64,000 nucleotides of DNA from Natrarchaeobaculum sulfurireducens (GCF_003430825.1 NZ_CP024047.1:2356001-2420000), one strand, 5' to 3'; positions 53,539 through 62,306 are shown, numbered from the stretch's first letter. Notes: generated by a model not told the origin, from the letters alone. A program made the numbers and translations.

Positions 53539-54660
53539 TCAGCTAAAGAGAACCCTCAGAATCGTCTGAAAGTTCATGCGACCCTCACGCTCGCCGTCGT
53601 CGTCGGGTGCCGTTTCGTCCGACTCGTCGTCTCGCTCGTCCGCTTCGTCGTCGGTTTGATCGTCCGAATCGTCCGGTGTCTCCCCCTCGTCTGCCGGCTC
53701 TTCCTGATCGCTCTGGTCTCCATCGTCGTCGGAGTCGGTGGGGTCGCTCGCGGTGCCAGCGGCAGCTTCCTCGGCGGTCAGGGGAACCCCGTCGACGTCT
53801 TCGGGTTCGGATCGGTCGACATCGTCGGCCGACTCGCCGACCACGCTGCCGGAGTGTTCGACGCTCGTCTCGAAGCGCGTGTCCGTGACGACGACCGACG
53901 CGTTTTCGCCCCAGTGGCCGTCCCCGGTGCCGATGTCACCCATCTCGGCGTCGGAGAAGTCACAGTCGATGACCTCGGTTTCCTCGTAGAAGCCCCAGAA
54001 GTTACGATCACAGCCGACGGCGACGCAGTTCTCGGCGTACGAACCGTTCGTCCCGATGCGGAACCCACCTGCACGACAGTCTGCCGCGAAGGAGTTCGTG
54101 ATGTGAACCTCACCGCCGGCACCCTGCGTCGAGTGGTTCGACGGATTGCCGGGGCCACTGCCGTAAATGGCATTGTCGGGGTAGCCCTGGATATTTACCC
54201 GGTCGATCTCGAGAACGCCCGCGTGGCCCGGCGAGACGAAGATCCCGGTCGCGCCTGGATACGTATCGTCGTGAGCACCATCACCCAGATAGAGGTTCTC
54301 GATGCGAGCCGAGCTACCAGCGTCGGGGACGCTGACAGAGATCGGTTCGGCCTTCTCGTGGCCGTCCCAGACGCCGCTGACGCCGACGTTTCGAATCTGC
54401 CAGTCAGAGCCCGTGGCAGTAATCTGATACTGAGCGCCATCAGCCGAGATGTCGATCAGGGTGTTCTCGAGCGTGTCGCCGTCGCCGAGTTGGACCGTAT
54501 ACGTGTCGCCAGCCGAAACCTCGATCACGTCGTAGTCCTCCTCGGCAGCCGCCGAGCCGACGCCGACGGCGCTTAGTACAGCCGCGCCTGCGGCGACTTT
54601 CAGGTACGAACGGCGGTCGAGTGCGGGTCGATCGTCCACGAACGTCGCTGTATCGCTCAT
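53539..54660 (-). CDS. Tat-exported beta-helix surface protein, 373 aa
   Basis: Paralog of the upstream half of 51432-53468. Tat signal DRRSYLKVAAGAAVLSAVGVGSAAA, then nearly the same beta-helix (GDTLENTLIDISADGAQY, ARIENLYLGDGAHDD, FRIGTNGSYAENCVAVGCDRNFWGFYEE), ending in an acidic tail of about 75 residues instead of the repeats. It is exported folded. Several long stretches are almost identical to the neighbour at DNA level, suggesting recent duplication or gene conversion. Confidence 0.88.
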   Translation of the reverse strand: MSDTATFVDDRPALDRRSYLKVAAGAAVLSAVGVGSAAAEEDYDVIEVSAGDTYTVQLGDGDTLENTLIDISADGAQYQITATGSDWQIRNVGVSGVWDGHEKAEPISVSVPDAGSSARIENLYLGDGAHDDTYPGATGIFVSPGHAGVLEIDRVNIQGYPDNAIYGSGPGNPSNHSTQGAGGEVHITNSFAADCRAGGFRIGTNGSYAENCVAVGCDRNFWGFYEETEVIDCDFSDAEMGDIGTGDGHWGENASVVVTDTRFETSVEHSGSVVGESADDVDRSEPEDVDGVPLTAEEAAAGTASDPTDSDDDGDQSDQEEPADEGETPDDSDDQTDDEADERDDESDETAPDDDGEREGRMNFQTILRVLFS

Positions 54661-54686
54661 ACACTCCCTGCGAAGAACGTCTGGTG

Positions 54687-54720
54687 GAAGTAAGACTCCG
54701 TTAATCAGACCAGTCTTTAA
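54687..54720 (-). promoter_or_regulatory. Conserved upstream element of the beta-helix genes, copy 2
   Basis: Second copy of the 34-nt element, again 26 nt before the ATG (54660). The coding DNA between the two copies is itself duplicated, so the duplication may have included the promoter. Confidence 0.65.
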
Positions 54721-54814
54721 CAAAGACTGTCGGCTGGTATCGACTCTCAGGAAAACCGATCGGGTGCGTCCAGCGAATCCTGCGACGACGGAAAAGACGG
54801 GCGGCGGGCGTCGG

Positions 54815-56335
54815 TTAGCTGAGCTGTGAGACCGCCCACCGGAGGTCGAGCATGCCGCTGCCGACCGCCAGCATCAGCCAGGCGACGACGCCGACGGCCA
54901 CGAGCGCGACCAGCGAGACGATACTCGAGACGTACGGCAACAACAGCACGACGACGAGCGCCATGCCGACGGCGACGGTACACGTCTTGAACGCCGTTCC
55001 GACGAGCCGCCGGACGGACAGCGACAGCTCGCTGTGGATCAGATAGAGGTTGACCGTTGCCATGATCGCGTAGCTGATCACCGTCGAGATCGCTGCACCG
55101 ACCGGCCCGATCGTCGGGATCAGGGCAATGTTGAGCCCGACATTGATCGTCGCCGCACTGCCTTTCGACATCGCCCGATGTCGGGCACGGCCGAGGAAGT
55201 CGAGTGCCCCGTTGGTGAGTTTGTTGATCGACTCGAGGACGACGAACAGGGCGAGGACCTGAACGATCGGGATCGCACCGAGGTAGTCCGGCCCGAAGAC
55301 GTGTCTGATCGCCGGGTCGGCGACGAGTACGATCCCCGTCGCAGCAGGGATGTAAAACAGCAGGGTGTGCTCGAAGGTCGTCTCGTAGATCCGGGCGGCA
55401 CGATCCAGATCGTCGGTCGACTTCGACTCACCGAACGTCGGCGCAAGCGCAAACCCGAGCGAACTGGCCGGCGCTGCGACGAACTCCGTCAGTTGCTTGG
55501 CCAGCGTGTAGTATGCGACCGCGACGGGCGTCAGGAACGCCCCTACGAGGACGATGTCGACGCGTTTGAACATGATCGACGACGCGCCGGTGATCGACAG
55601 CGGCAGGCTATACTCGAGGAGGCGTCGCGTGAGCCCCGTCTCGCTCGAGTCGTTACGGTCGATCTCGGTGGTTTTGGGATCGTCGTCCGACTCGTCAGCG
55701 AGTCGGTCGGTCGGAATGTGAGCGAGCCAGCGATAGAGGACGAGCAGGCCAACGACCGCTCCGAGCCCGTAGCCAATGGTGTAGCCGAGAATCGCACCGG
55801 GGACACCGTATCCGAGAGCCAGAAAGCCGACGACGAACGTGAGATGGCCCAGGTTCGAGACGATCGAGAGTCCCGCACTCCAGGAGACGCGGTTGAACCC
55901 CTGGCACAGGAAATAGGCGTACGATCGCAGGGTGCGAGCAACGATGAATCCCACCCCGAGCACGAGCAATGTCAGCAGTTCGGGTTCACCGACCCAGGCG
56001 GCGATCGATTGCCGGAACGCAACGAAGACACCGGATACGATCACGATCGCTACGAGATTGAACAGCAGCGACCGGCGGACGATGAGCGGGACCTTCGAGG
56101 GGTCCGTCTTCCGGTACTCGGTCACGTACCTGGCCGCCGACTTGGCGAGTCCGAACTGGCTGAAAAAGATCGCGATGCTGATGATCGAAATCGCCAGGTA
56201 GAGCAGTCCGTACTCCTCGCTCGTCAGGAACACCCGAGTCAACAGCAGGATCAACAGACCGTTGACGCCGACCTCGACGACTTTCGCCACCAGGTTCGCC
56301 TTGAAGCCGCTGGCGATCCGCGCCGTCACCGACAT
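54815..56335 (-). CDS. Wzx-like polysaccharide flippase (MOP superfamily), 506 aa
   Basis: Twelve to fourteen hydrophobic segments with the pattern of oligosaccharide flippases: FKANLVAKVVEVGVNGLLILLLTRVF, EEYGLLYLAISIISI, SITGASSIMFKRVDIVLVGAFLTPVAVAYYTLAKQL, SINKLTNGALDFLGRARH and ATINVGLNIALIPTIGPVGAAISTVISY. It would move lipid-linked glycan units across the membrane. The ATG overlaps the end of an upstream ORF by 10 nt. It is the only flippase gene found in the window. Confidence 0.92.
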   Translation of the reverse strand: MSVTARIASGFKANLVAKVVEVGVNGLLILLLTRVFLTSEEYGLLYLAISIISIAIFFSQFGLAKSAARYVTEYRKTDPSKVPLIVRRSLLFNLVAIVIVSGVFVAFRQSIAAWVGEPELLTLLVLGVGFIVARTLRSYAYFLCQGFNRVSWSAGLSIVSNLGHLTFVVGFLALGYGVPGAILGYTIGYGLGAVVGLLVLYRWLAHIPTDRLADESDDDPKTTEIDRNDSSETGLTRRLLEYSLPLSITGASSIMFKRVDIVLVGAFLTPVAVAYYTLAKQLTEFVAAPASSLGFALAPTFGESKSTDDLDRAARIYETTFEHTLLFYIPAATGIVLVADPAIRHVFGPDYLGAIPIVQVLALFVVLESINKLTNGALDFLGRARHRAMSKGSAATINVGLNIALIPTIGPVGAAISTVISYAIMATVNLYLIHSELSLSVRRLVGTAFKTCTVAVGMALVVVLLLPYVSSIVSLVALVAVGVVAWLMLAVGSGMLDLRWAVSQLS

Positions 56336-56514
56336 CGATTGCGTTCCTGCAGCGAACCTGGTCCCAAAAGTCGCTCGAGTCGGACCCCACCGATCCAATC
56401 GGGCACATCCGGTCCCATCACGCTTCGTCCGCTATCACGGCCGGCTGACCGCCGTTGGGACGCCGGGACCCGAGTCGAACCGTCCGTATCGAACGCTGAA
56501 AGTGGTCGGACCAT
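56326..56514 (-). CDS. Candidate 62-aa leader ORF before the flippase
   Basis: Begins MVRPLSAFDTDGSTRVPASQ and ends in TGA inside the flippase start (ATGTCGGTGA), a 10-nt overlap, with AGGA as likely SD of the flippase. An alternative is two coupled mini-ORFs: one from ATG 56519 (33 codons, stop at 56418) joined by TGATG to a 30-codon ORF from 56418. Both start 31-37 nt after the promoter element. The long leader is otherwise unexplained. Confidence 0.4.
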   Translation of the reverse strand: MVRPLSAFDTDGSTRVPASQRRSAGRDSGRSVMGPDVPDWIGGVRLERLLGPGSLQERNRCR

Positions 56515-56850
56515 GTCATCGAAGCTACGCGAACAGTCACCTGATCGACACCTTGTTATAGCCCTGTTACCGTCGAGAACGCCGGGTAATCCCGAGGACA
56601 AAGGAGCCAACGCACGACAGCGCCATCTCGTTCGCTTCAGGCCGGAGCTAACCCAGGTCGGACCAGAGAGAGTGAGTATGGAATCGGTCATGAACACCAA
56701 CCGATCGGACCGACCGACGACGGCAGCTTCTCGGCCGTGCTACCGGCGAGTCCGCAGACAGTCGATCCGTCGGCCGTGCTGGCCACCACGGCCTGCACCT
56801 CGTGCAACCGTCCAAAGGGACTAACACAGCGTTCGTGGAACGGAGGATCG
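56515..56850. other. Spacer between flippase leader and SDR gene
   Basis: Holds the leftward ATAACAA element at 56551-56564. For the rightward gene, GACTAACACAGCG at 56819-56831, 19 nt before the ATG at 56851, is a weak member of the element family, and GGAGG is an SD. An Arg-rich open stretch from 56679 to 56824 ends 26 nt before the gene and is not coupled to it. Confidence 0.4.
56551..56564 (-). promoter_or_regulatory. CTATAACAAGG promoter element
   Basis: Minus strand GGGCTATAACAAGG, 31-37 nt before the leader ORF starts and 215 nt before the flippase ATG. Confidence 0.5.
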
Positions 56851-57804
56851 ATGTCACCCCTCTCGGACAAGCGCGTGCTCGTGACTGGGGGTGCTGGCTT
56901 CATCGGCTCGCACCTGGCCCGACGCCTCACACCCGACGCCGACGTGGTCGTCCTCGACTCCCTCGAGAACGGCGATCCAGGCGCAGTTCCCGCCGACACA
57001 ACGCTCCTCGAGGCCGATCTTCGAGACACCGACGCCCTCGCCGAGGCGATGGTCGGCGTCGACGTCGTCTTCCACCAGGCGGCACTCGTCAGCGTCGGCG
57101 CGTCCGTCTCAGATCCAACCACCTCCCACGTGACGAATGTCGACGGAACGATCGCCGTCCTCGAGGCGGCTCGCGACGCGGACGCCCGGGCCGTGCTCGC
57201 CTCGAGCGCGGCGATCTACGGCGACCCCGAGACGGTCCCGATCCCCGAGTCCGCGCCGAAACAGCCCCAGTCACCGTACGGCCTCGAAAAGCTGACCGTC
57301 GACCACTACGCGAGACTCTATCACGACCTCTACGGCCTCGAGACGGTCGCGCTGCGGTATTTCAACGTCTACGGGCCAGGCCAGCGAGGCGGCGACTACA
57401 GCGGCGTCATCGACGTTTTTCTCGAGCAAGCACGACGGAACGAGCCCATCACGGTCCATGGTGCGGGCACGCAGACCCGTGATTTCGTCCACGTCGACGA
57501 CGTCGTCGAGGCCAACTGCCTCGCGGCGACGACCGATCGCGTCGGTAAGGCGTACAACGTCGCGACCGGCGATGCCGTCTCCGTGCGCGAACTTGCGGAA
57601 CTGATCCGGAAGGTGACTGGCTCCGACTCGGAAATCGTCCACACCGATCCGCGCGAAGGCGACGTCGAACGCAGCCGTGCAGATCTCTCGAACGTCCGGG
57701 AGCGTCTGGGATACGAGCCATCGATCTCGCTCGAGGAGGGACTCCGCGAACTCGCCAGCGCTCGAGACGCCGCGGTCGTCGACCACACCGACGGGGCCGA
57801 CTAG
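56851..57804 (+). CDS. UDP-glucose 4-epimerase-like SDR, 317 aa
   Basis: GGAGFIGSHLARRL NAD motif, FHQAALVSVGASV, active-site SSAAIYG and the Y-x3-K in SPYGLEKLTVDHYARLYHDLYGLETVALRYFNVYGPGQRGGDYSGVI, typical of GalE-type epimerases and UDP-sugar 4,6-dehydratase relatives. It would make a UDP-hexose or uronic acid epimer for the glycan. The SD GGAGG lies 7 nt before the ATG at 56851. Confidence 0.92.
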   Translation: MSPLSDKRVLVTGGAGFIGSHLARRLTPDADVVVLDSLENGDPGAVPADTTLLEADLRDTDALAEAMVGVDVVFHQAALVSVGASVSDPTTSHVTNVDGTIAVLEAARDADARAVLASSAAIYGDPETVPIPESAPKQPQSPYGLEKLTVDHYARLYHDLYGLETVALRYFNVYGPGQRGGDYSGVIDVFLEQARRNEPITVHGAGTQTRDFVHVDDVVEANCLAATTDRVGKAYNVATGDAVSVRELAELIRKVTGSDSEIVHTDPREGDVERSRADLSNVRERLGYEPSISLEEGLRELASARDAAVVDHTDGAD

Positions 57805-57838
57805 TTCAGCGAAAACCCGACGACGAATCCGGGTTGGG

Positions 57839-58270
57839 CTACTTGATGATCGTTACGGGTACGGTCGCTTTGTCGACGACCGTCTTCGCGACGCTGCCGA
57901 CCACCTGCTCGCGCTTGTCCGAGAACCCGCGGTGACCCACGTAGATGCCGCGAACGTCCGCTTTCTCGGCGTATTCGGCGATCGACTCCGCGGGCCGACC
58001 GGCCAGCAGTTCGGTCTCGATTTCGATCTCGGTGTCGTGGTCGGCCGCCGTCTCAGCGGCCACTTGTTCGGCCTGCTCGAGCGTTCGTTCGCCGTGTTCG
58101 ATCGCCTCCGCTTCGCCAGGGAGGACGAGGTTCCCATCGACGAACTCGGTCTCGGGAGTCAACACGTGGACGACCTGTAACGACGTCTCCCACGTGCTCG
58201 CTTCGTGTGCCGCGTGTTCGACTGCTGTATCACTGACCGCCGAGCCATCGGTTGCGACGAGAAACGTCAT
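57839..58270 (-). CDS. Universal stress protein family, 143 aa
   Basis: MTFLVATDGSAVSDTAVEHA at the start and the complete nucleotide loop GHRGFSDKREQVVGSVAKTVV near the end, unlike the altered loop of the other Usp in the window. It lies convergent to the SDR gene within the glycan region; a functional link is not evident. Confidence 0.9.
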   Translation of the reverse strand: MTFLVATDGSAVSDTAVEHAAHEASTWETSLQVVHVLTPETEFVDGNLVLPGEAEAIEHGERTLEQAEQVAAETAADHDTEIEIETELLAGRPAESIAEYAEKADVRGIYVGHRGFSDKREQVVGSVAKTVVDKATVPVTIIK

Positions 58271-58448
58271 ACGTGATCCTCCTCGCCCGAGTATAATACC
58301 TGCTTCACAAATTCTTGCGTGGTGGGAGGGATCCCCGACTCCCGGTCCCCGTCTCTGTCGGGGGATTCGCCGACCCGCAAGCTCCCACATCCTCGTGTGT
58401 GCTGTTCTCGTCTGAGAGGTCTCCGCCTGACGGCCGAACGCAGTGTGC

Positions 58449-60332
58449 TCACACGTCCGGCGACGTATCGTGGACGTAGTAGCGGTCGAACTCGCCGTTC
58501 GACTGGATACGATCGACGTTGGGCTGGGACTCGACGGCGGCCAGGTCGCCCTCGGTGTACCGCAGTCCGTGGTAGGCGCTTACTTCGCGTTCGTAGTCCA
58601 TTTCCGTCAGCACCAGGTACCGGTCCTCGTCGTACTCGCTCGAGACGTCGCCTCTAAGCGTGGCCGCGTCGACGTTGAAATGATAGTGACTCCGCTGTTC
58701 GTTACCGTTTACGGCGTCGTCGAACCGGTTCGGGCCGTCACGAAGGCCGAGGTAGTCGACCTCCTCGTCTTGCGATGCGAAGGCAGTCTCGTAGCCGCTC
58801 ATCGTCGTCTCGCTGACGTGTGGTGACGGTGCGTAGGTGTACGGTGACGGAAAGATCGCGACCAGCGACAGGACGAGCAACAGCGCGAAGACGAGAGCGA
58901 ACGCTGGATGGCCGACAATAGGGCCGTTCGGCTTCTCTCTCGAGCCACCAGATGTACTGCTCGAGCCGTCAGCCCCCCCACTCGAGCCGTCGGTCGATCC
59001 AGCACTCGAGAGCCGAGCCCCGATGCCGGCGATCGCGAGCGCTCCGAGGATCGTTATGAAGACCATCATGAGGCCGAAGACCCGGAAGTACATGCTCGAG
59101 CCGGAGGCGAAGAAGTACATGAAAAAGACTGGAACGAGTGCGACCAGCCCGGCGACGAAGTAGACGGACTCGGGACGAACTCGTCGAACCCATACTGATC
59201 GGGTCACAAAGAGAGCAGCCAGCCCGAACAGACCTGCGAGTATCGAAAACACCAGCTGTGGCGTAAAGAGCCTAAAAAAGAGTTCGAGGATGCTGCCGCC
59301 GATAGCCGCGACGGACTCGCCTTGAGTCTGGGCCGAGCCGCCCGGAGTGCCGCCACCGCTGCGGACGAACTCGACTACCGATGCGAGAAAGTAGCTAATC
59401 GTGTCACTGAAGAAGCCGTGATTTGCAGTCCAGACGAGAAAGAGCCCGATCAAGAACAGTACCTGGCCGTACATCGGCGTCTGGTCGGCGATTGGGCCGG
59501 CTCGAGAGACGCGTCGGGCGAGAAATTGGACGACACAGACTGCGACGAACGCGGCGATCAGGTGGGCCAGAAGCTGTGGATGGTAGATGACGGCTGCGAT
59601 GCCGGCGATCGCGAACGCGGCGCCGACCCCCGTAACCGCCGCTCGGTCGCGATCCGTCCGGAGATACGACACGAACAGATAACACAACAGCGCCGAGAAC
59701 AGCACCGCCTGGGACATCGCGTGGGGGGTGAGATACATCGAAAGCGTCGTCACCGGCAACAACAAGAACGCCGAGAACGCAGCGACGATGGTCGCGACCC
59801 GACTCTCCGTGATCGTCCAGACGGTGAGTGAGATGAACGTCCAGAAGACGAGCATCGAGACGAGGACGACGACGAACAGCCCCCGCTCGAGCGGGACCTC
59901 GAGCACTGAACTGACCAGCACCGACACCGTGTGGATCCCCGGATAGAAGAGGTCGAACGGACTAACCGTCCCCTCGCTGATCCCGCGAGCCCAGCCGAGG
60001 TGGGTCAACGCGTCGTGTTGACCCATGTAGCGGTAGCCACGCAGGATCGGTGTGCTCGCGAAGGTGAAGACGACCAGACCGCCGAGGCCGACCGCCAGTG
60101 ATCGAACAGGCGACCGTTCGCTCGCAGTCGGGACGAACGCGACAGCGAGTGCAACCGCCAGTGCAAACAAGAGCCCCGCCCAGACCGCCATCGGAGTCAT
60201 CGTGTAAATCGACAGCTCGTAGCCGGTCGCTGGCGATTCCCGCGCGAGGAAGGCGCTCGCGGCGACGGCGAGGAAGCCGACCGAGAGCACCAGCTTCTGG
60301 AACGGATCGTCGGCTGCGGAGTGACTGGACAT
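58449..60332 (-). CDS. Multi-pass membrane protein, GT-C/polymerase-like, 627 aa
   Basis: About twelve hydrophobic segments and, after the first ones, GYRYMGQHDALTHLGWARGISEGTVSPFDLFYPGIH, shared with the partial protein at 1-1192. A central helix block with IYHPQLLAHLIAAFV follows. The last ~130 residues form an extracytoplasmic domain (YETAFASQDEEVDYLGL, YVHDTSPDV). This is a plausible polymerase or glycosyl transferase acting outside. No family name is certain. Confidence 0.82.
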   Translation of the reverse strand: MSSHSAADDPFQKLVLSVGFLAVAASAFLARESPATGYELSIYTMTPMAVWAGLLFALAVALAVAFVPTASERSPVRSLAVGLGGLVVFTFASTPILRGYRYMGQHDALTHLGWARGISEGTVSPFDLFYPGIHTVSVLVSSVLEVPLERGLFVVVLVSMLVFWTFISLTVWTITESRVATIVAAFSAFLLLPVTTLSMYLTPHAMSQAVLFSALLCYLFVSYLRTDRDRAAVTGVGAAFAIAGIAAVIYHPQLLAHLIAAFVAVCVVQFLARRVSRAGPIADQTPMYGQVLFLIGLFLVWTANHGFFSDTISYFLASVVEFVRSGGGTPGGSAQTQGESVAAIGGSILELFFRLFTPQLVFSILAGLFGLAALFVTRSVWVRRVRPESVYFVAGLVALVPVFFMYFFASGSSMYFRVFGLMMVFITILGALAIAGIGARLSSAGSTDGSSGGADGSSSTSGGSREKPNGPIVGHPAFALVFALLLVLSLVAIFPSPYTYAPSPHVSETTMSGYETAFASQDEEVDYLGLRDGPNRFDDAVNGNEQRSHYHFNVDAATLRGDVSSEYDEDRYLVLTEMDYEREVSAYHGLRYTEGDLAAVESQPNVDRIQSNGEFDRYYVHDTSPDV

Positions 60333-60363
60333 TCGAAGCTGCTGCGTCGTTGGCCGATAATCG

Positions 60364-60377
60364 ACCTTGTTATTCAC
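60364..60377 (-). promoter_or_regulatory. AATAACAAGG promoter element
   Basis: Minus strand GGTGAATAACAAGG, 31 nt before the ATG at 60332; no SD and no mini-ORF, consistent with a short leader. Confidence 0.5.
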
Positions 60378-60649
60378 CAGTTGCTGACCGTAAGCGACCC
60401 AATACCGTCGCCATCGATGACATGCGAGACTTCGAGGGAGATGAGATCCGAACGGGACCGGGCGGTCGACAGGGGTGCTCGAAACAGCTGCAAGCGCTGC
60501 TCGAACAGTCCATATTGTGCCGCTCGAGTACACATCCCAGCGCGGCTCGAGCGGGCATCAGATGGAACGTCGAATGAGAATCGAACCGCGACAACTGCAA
60601 GACACGCTCGTTACGAACGACCATCAGCTGATCGTCAGCGGCTGCATGC

Positions 60650-60761
60650 CGACCGCTGGACAGTCGCGGCTCCACACTGACCGCTGGACAGTCGCGGCTC
60701 CACACTGACCACCGGGCAGGTGCGGCCCCACATCGACCACCGGGCAGGTGCGGCTCTACGC
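60650..60761. repeat. 28-bp tandem repeat, four copies
   Basis: Units 60650-60677, 60678-60705, 60706-60733 and 60734-60761. The first two read [C/T]GACCGCTGGACAGTCGCGG then CTCCACAC; the last two share ACCACCGGGCAGGTGCGGC. No spacers, so not a CRISPR. Confidence 0.85.
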
Positions 60762-60801
60762 TGACCCCTGTCACCCGCTCGAGCAGGGAAGAGTGACCTC
60801 C

Positions 60802-60823
60802 TCCTCCGCGTGAACACGGAGGA
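60802..60823. other. Hairpin TCCTCCG-N8-CGGAGGA, possible IS200/IS605 end
   Basis: A 7-bp stem around the loop CGTGAACA, followed by AACCCCACCATGGGATTTCAGG. The motif recalls right ends of haloarchaeal IS200/IS605-type (TnpB) elements as I remember them. No transposase is present, so it would be a remnant or solo end. Confidence 0.3.
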
Positions 60824-60973
60824 ACCCCACCATGGGATTTCAGGCCGGTCGAAGCGGCCCCAAGGTTTCAAGACGCATACGTTCCACGCGTCGTCTGCTG
60901 GGTTTCAGCATCGTCATCAAAACCCCAACTCCCCCATCGGTTCGAATATAAGCTTACGGTCTGACCGCCGGCG

Positions 60974-62008
60974 TCAGTCCTCCTCGAGCGATTCGTCGAT
61001 GTCGACCCAGACGTAGCCGTACCGGTAGGCGTTGTCGGTCGTCGGCTCCTCGGGTGGTGAGCCGTCGTAGAGCAAGACGGCGACGCGGACGGTTCCGCTC
61101 TCGGCGTCGGGCGTCACCTCGAGGTCGGCGTGGACGGTCTCGTCGTCGCCGACCGCGAGGTTGATGTCGTCGTGTGTCGTCCGATCGATAACGTCGCTGT
61201 CGTCGACCCACTGTTCCTGGACGACGGCCGTGTATTCGGTGTCAACACCCTCCTGATTCTCGACGGCGACGGTCAGTTCGATGGGGTCGCCCGGCTCCAG
61301 CTCGGTCGGGTAGTCGCTGGCGACGTACTCGCCGGAGTCGTCTTCGGAAAGCAACTCGAGGCTCGTGTACCCTTCGCCCTGCTGTGGCGAGACGAACCCG
61401 TACCCGACGCTCGTCAGGGCAACGAGCATGCTGCCGACGAGGACTACGTTGACCGCGGTGTGGACCACGGAGCCGCCGACGATCGCCCCCCAGAGCCGAC
61501 CCAGTTTCCGACCGAGTCGAAGTGAATACCGTTCACCTGCCGGGACACGTCCTCGTCTGAGCGCCGCCACGAACACACTGCCGAGGACGAACACACCGAC
61601 GGTGGTGACGATTGCGGGGCCGGTCAGCGCGACGGTGGCCGCGGCCATCGTCAACCCGAGCATCGGCAAGAGCGCGACGCTCAGCCCGAACGAGAGTGCG
61701 AGTCGTTCCCCGTCGCTGACGGTTCTGGTCTGGCCGAGAAACCGCCGGTCGTCGGCCGACTCGAGCGCTGACGCACGCGGAAAGAGGATCGAAACGGTCG
61801 CGTATCCGGGCGCGAGAAACAGCAATGGGACTCCGACGACCGCGCGAACGACCGGCGAGGTGACTTCGACGACCGCCAGCAACACGATTGCGATGAGAGC
61901 AACACCCGCGACGCCGAGCAGATCGATCGGGAGGCGGGGTGTGACACTGCTGGTCCCCTGGCCGGTCGCCGAAACCGGCTGAATCGTTTCTCGCTGTCTG
62001 TCTTTCAT
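60974..62008 (-). CDS. DUF1616 family membrane protein, 344 aa
   Basis: Paralog of 19894-20895: helices LLGVAGVALIAIVLLAVVEV and GVPLLFLAPGYATVSILFPRAS, further segments, then the extracytoplasmic domain with PIELTVAVENQEGVDTEYTAVVQEQWV. The ATG at 62008 has no SD and lies 36 nt from its promoter element. An in-frame GTG at 62032 is too close to that element. The function is unknown. Confidence 0.88.
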   Translation of the reverse strand: MKDRQRETIQPVSATGQGTSSVTPRLPIDLLGVAGVALIAIVLLAVVEVTSPVVRAVVGVPLLFLAPGYATVSILFPRASALESADDRRFLGQTRTVSDGERLALSFGLSVALLPMLGLTMAAATVALTGPAIVTTVGVFVLGSVFVAALRRGRVPAGERYSLRLGRKLGRLWGAIVGGSVVHTAVNVVLVGSMLVALTSVGYGFVSPQQGEGYTSLELLSEDDSGEYVASDYPTELEPGDPIELTVAVENQEGVDTEYTAVVQEQWVDDSDVIDRTTHDDINLAVGDDETVHADLEVTPDAESGTVRVAVLLYDGSPPEEPTTDNAYRYGYVWVDIDESLEED

Positions 62009-62043
62009 AGATTCGTTAGGTACTCGAAACACGACCGATCCGG

Positions 62044-62056
62044 GTATTGTTACTCG
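62044..62056 (-). promoter_or_regulatory. GTAACAATACC promoter element
   Basis: Minus strand CGAGTAACAATAC, 36 nt before the DUF1616 ATG at 62008. Confidence 0.45.
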
Positions 62057-62293
62057 TCGGATAACCCGCCACAGAACGACCGCTTCAGGCGCTGGGACGG
62101 ACCGCCGCGTTGGCTGGTGATCGACCCGACGACAGGCCGAGACGAACGCTGCGCGGCATCGCCCGTAGAGCGGAGCTGGTTCCGACTTCCCAGTTCCTGC
62201 TGGTTGCGCTCAGCCCCTGCACCGCTCGAGCGGTCGGCTGACCACGAAGCACTCGGCGAGCGACCGACGGCACACCGTGGTCGGAAACGGCTC

Positions 62294-62306
62294 GCTTACA
62301 AAGAGG
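62294..62306 (+). promoter_or_regulatory. CTTACAAAGAGG promoter element
   Basis: 21 nt before the mini-ORF ATG at 62328, 86 nt before the FemAB-like ATG at 62393. Confidence 0.45.

Larger units (their letters stand above)
60378..60973. other. Non-coding spacer with tandem repeat and hairpin
   Basis: No supported gene. It contains four 28-bp tandem repeats (60650-60761) and a perfect 7-bp-stem hairpin (60802-60823). Because 28 is not a multiple of three, the long frames here shift between repeats and are unlikely to be coding. Confidence 0.5.

Noticed and set aside
55034-56824. Long rightward reading frame (about 596 codons)
   Set aside because: It is antisense to the flippase gene, which has clear membrane-protein motifs.
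60650-60761. CRISPR array
   Set aside because: The 28-bp units are directly adjacent with no spacers and fall in two subtypes; no cas gene is present.
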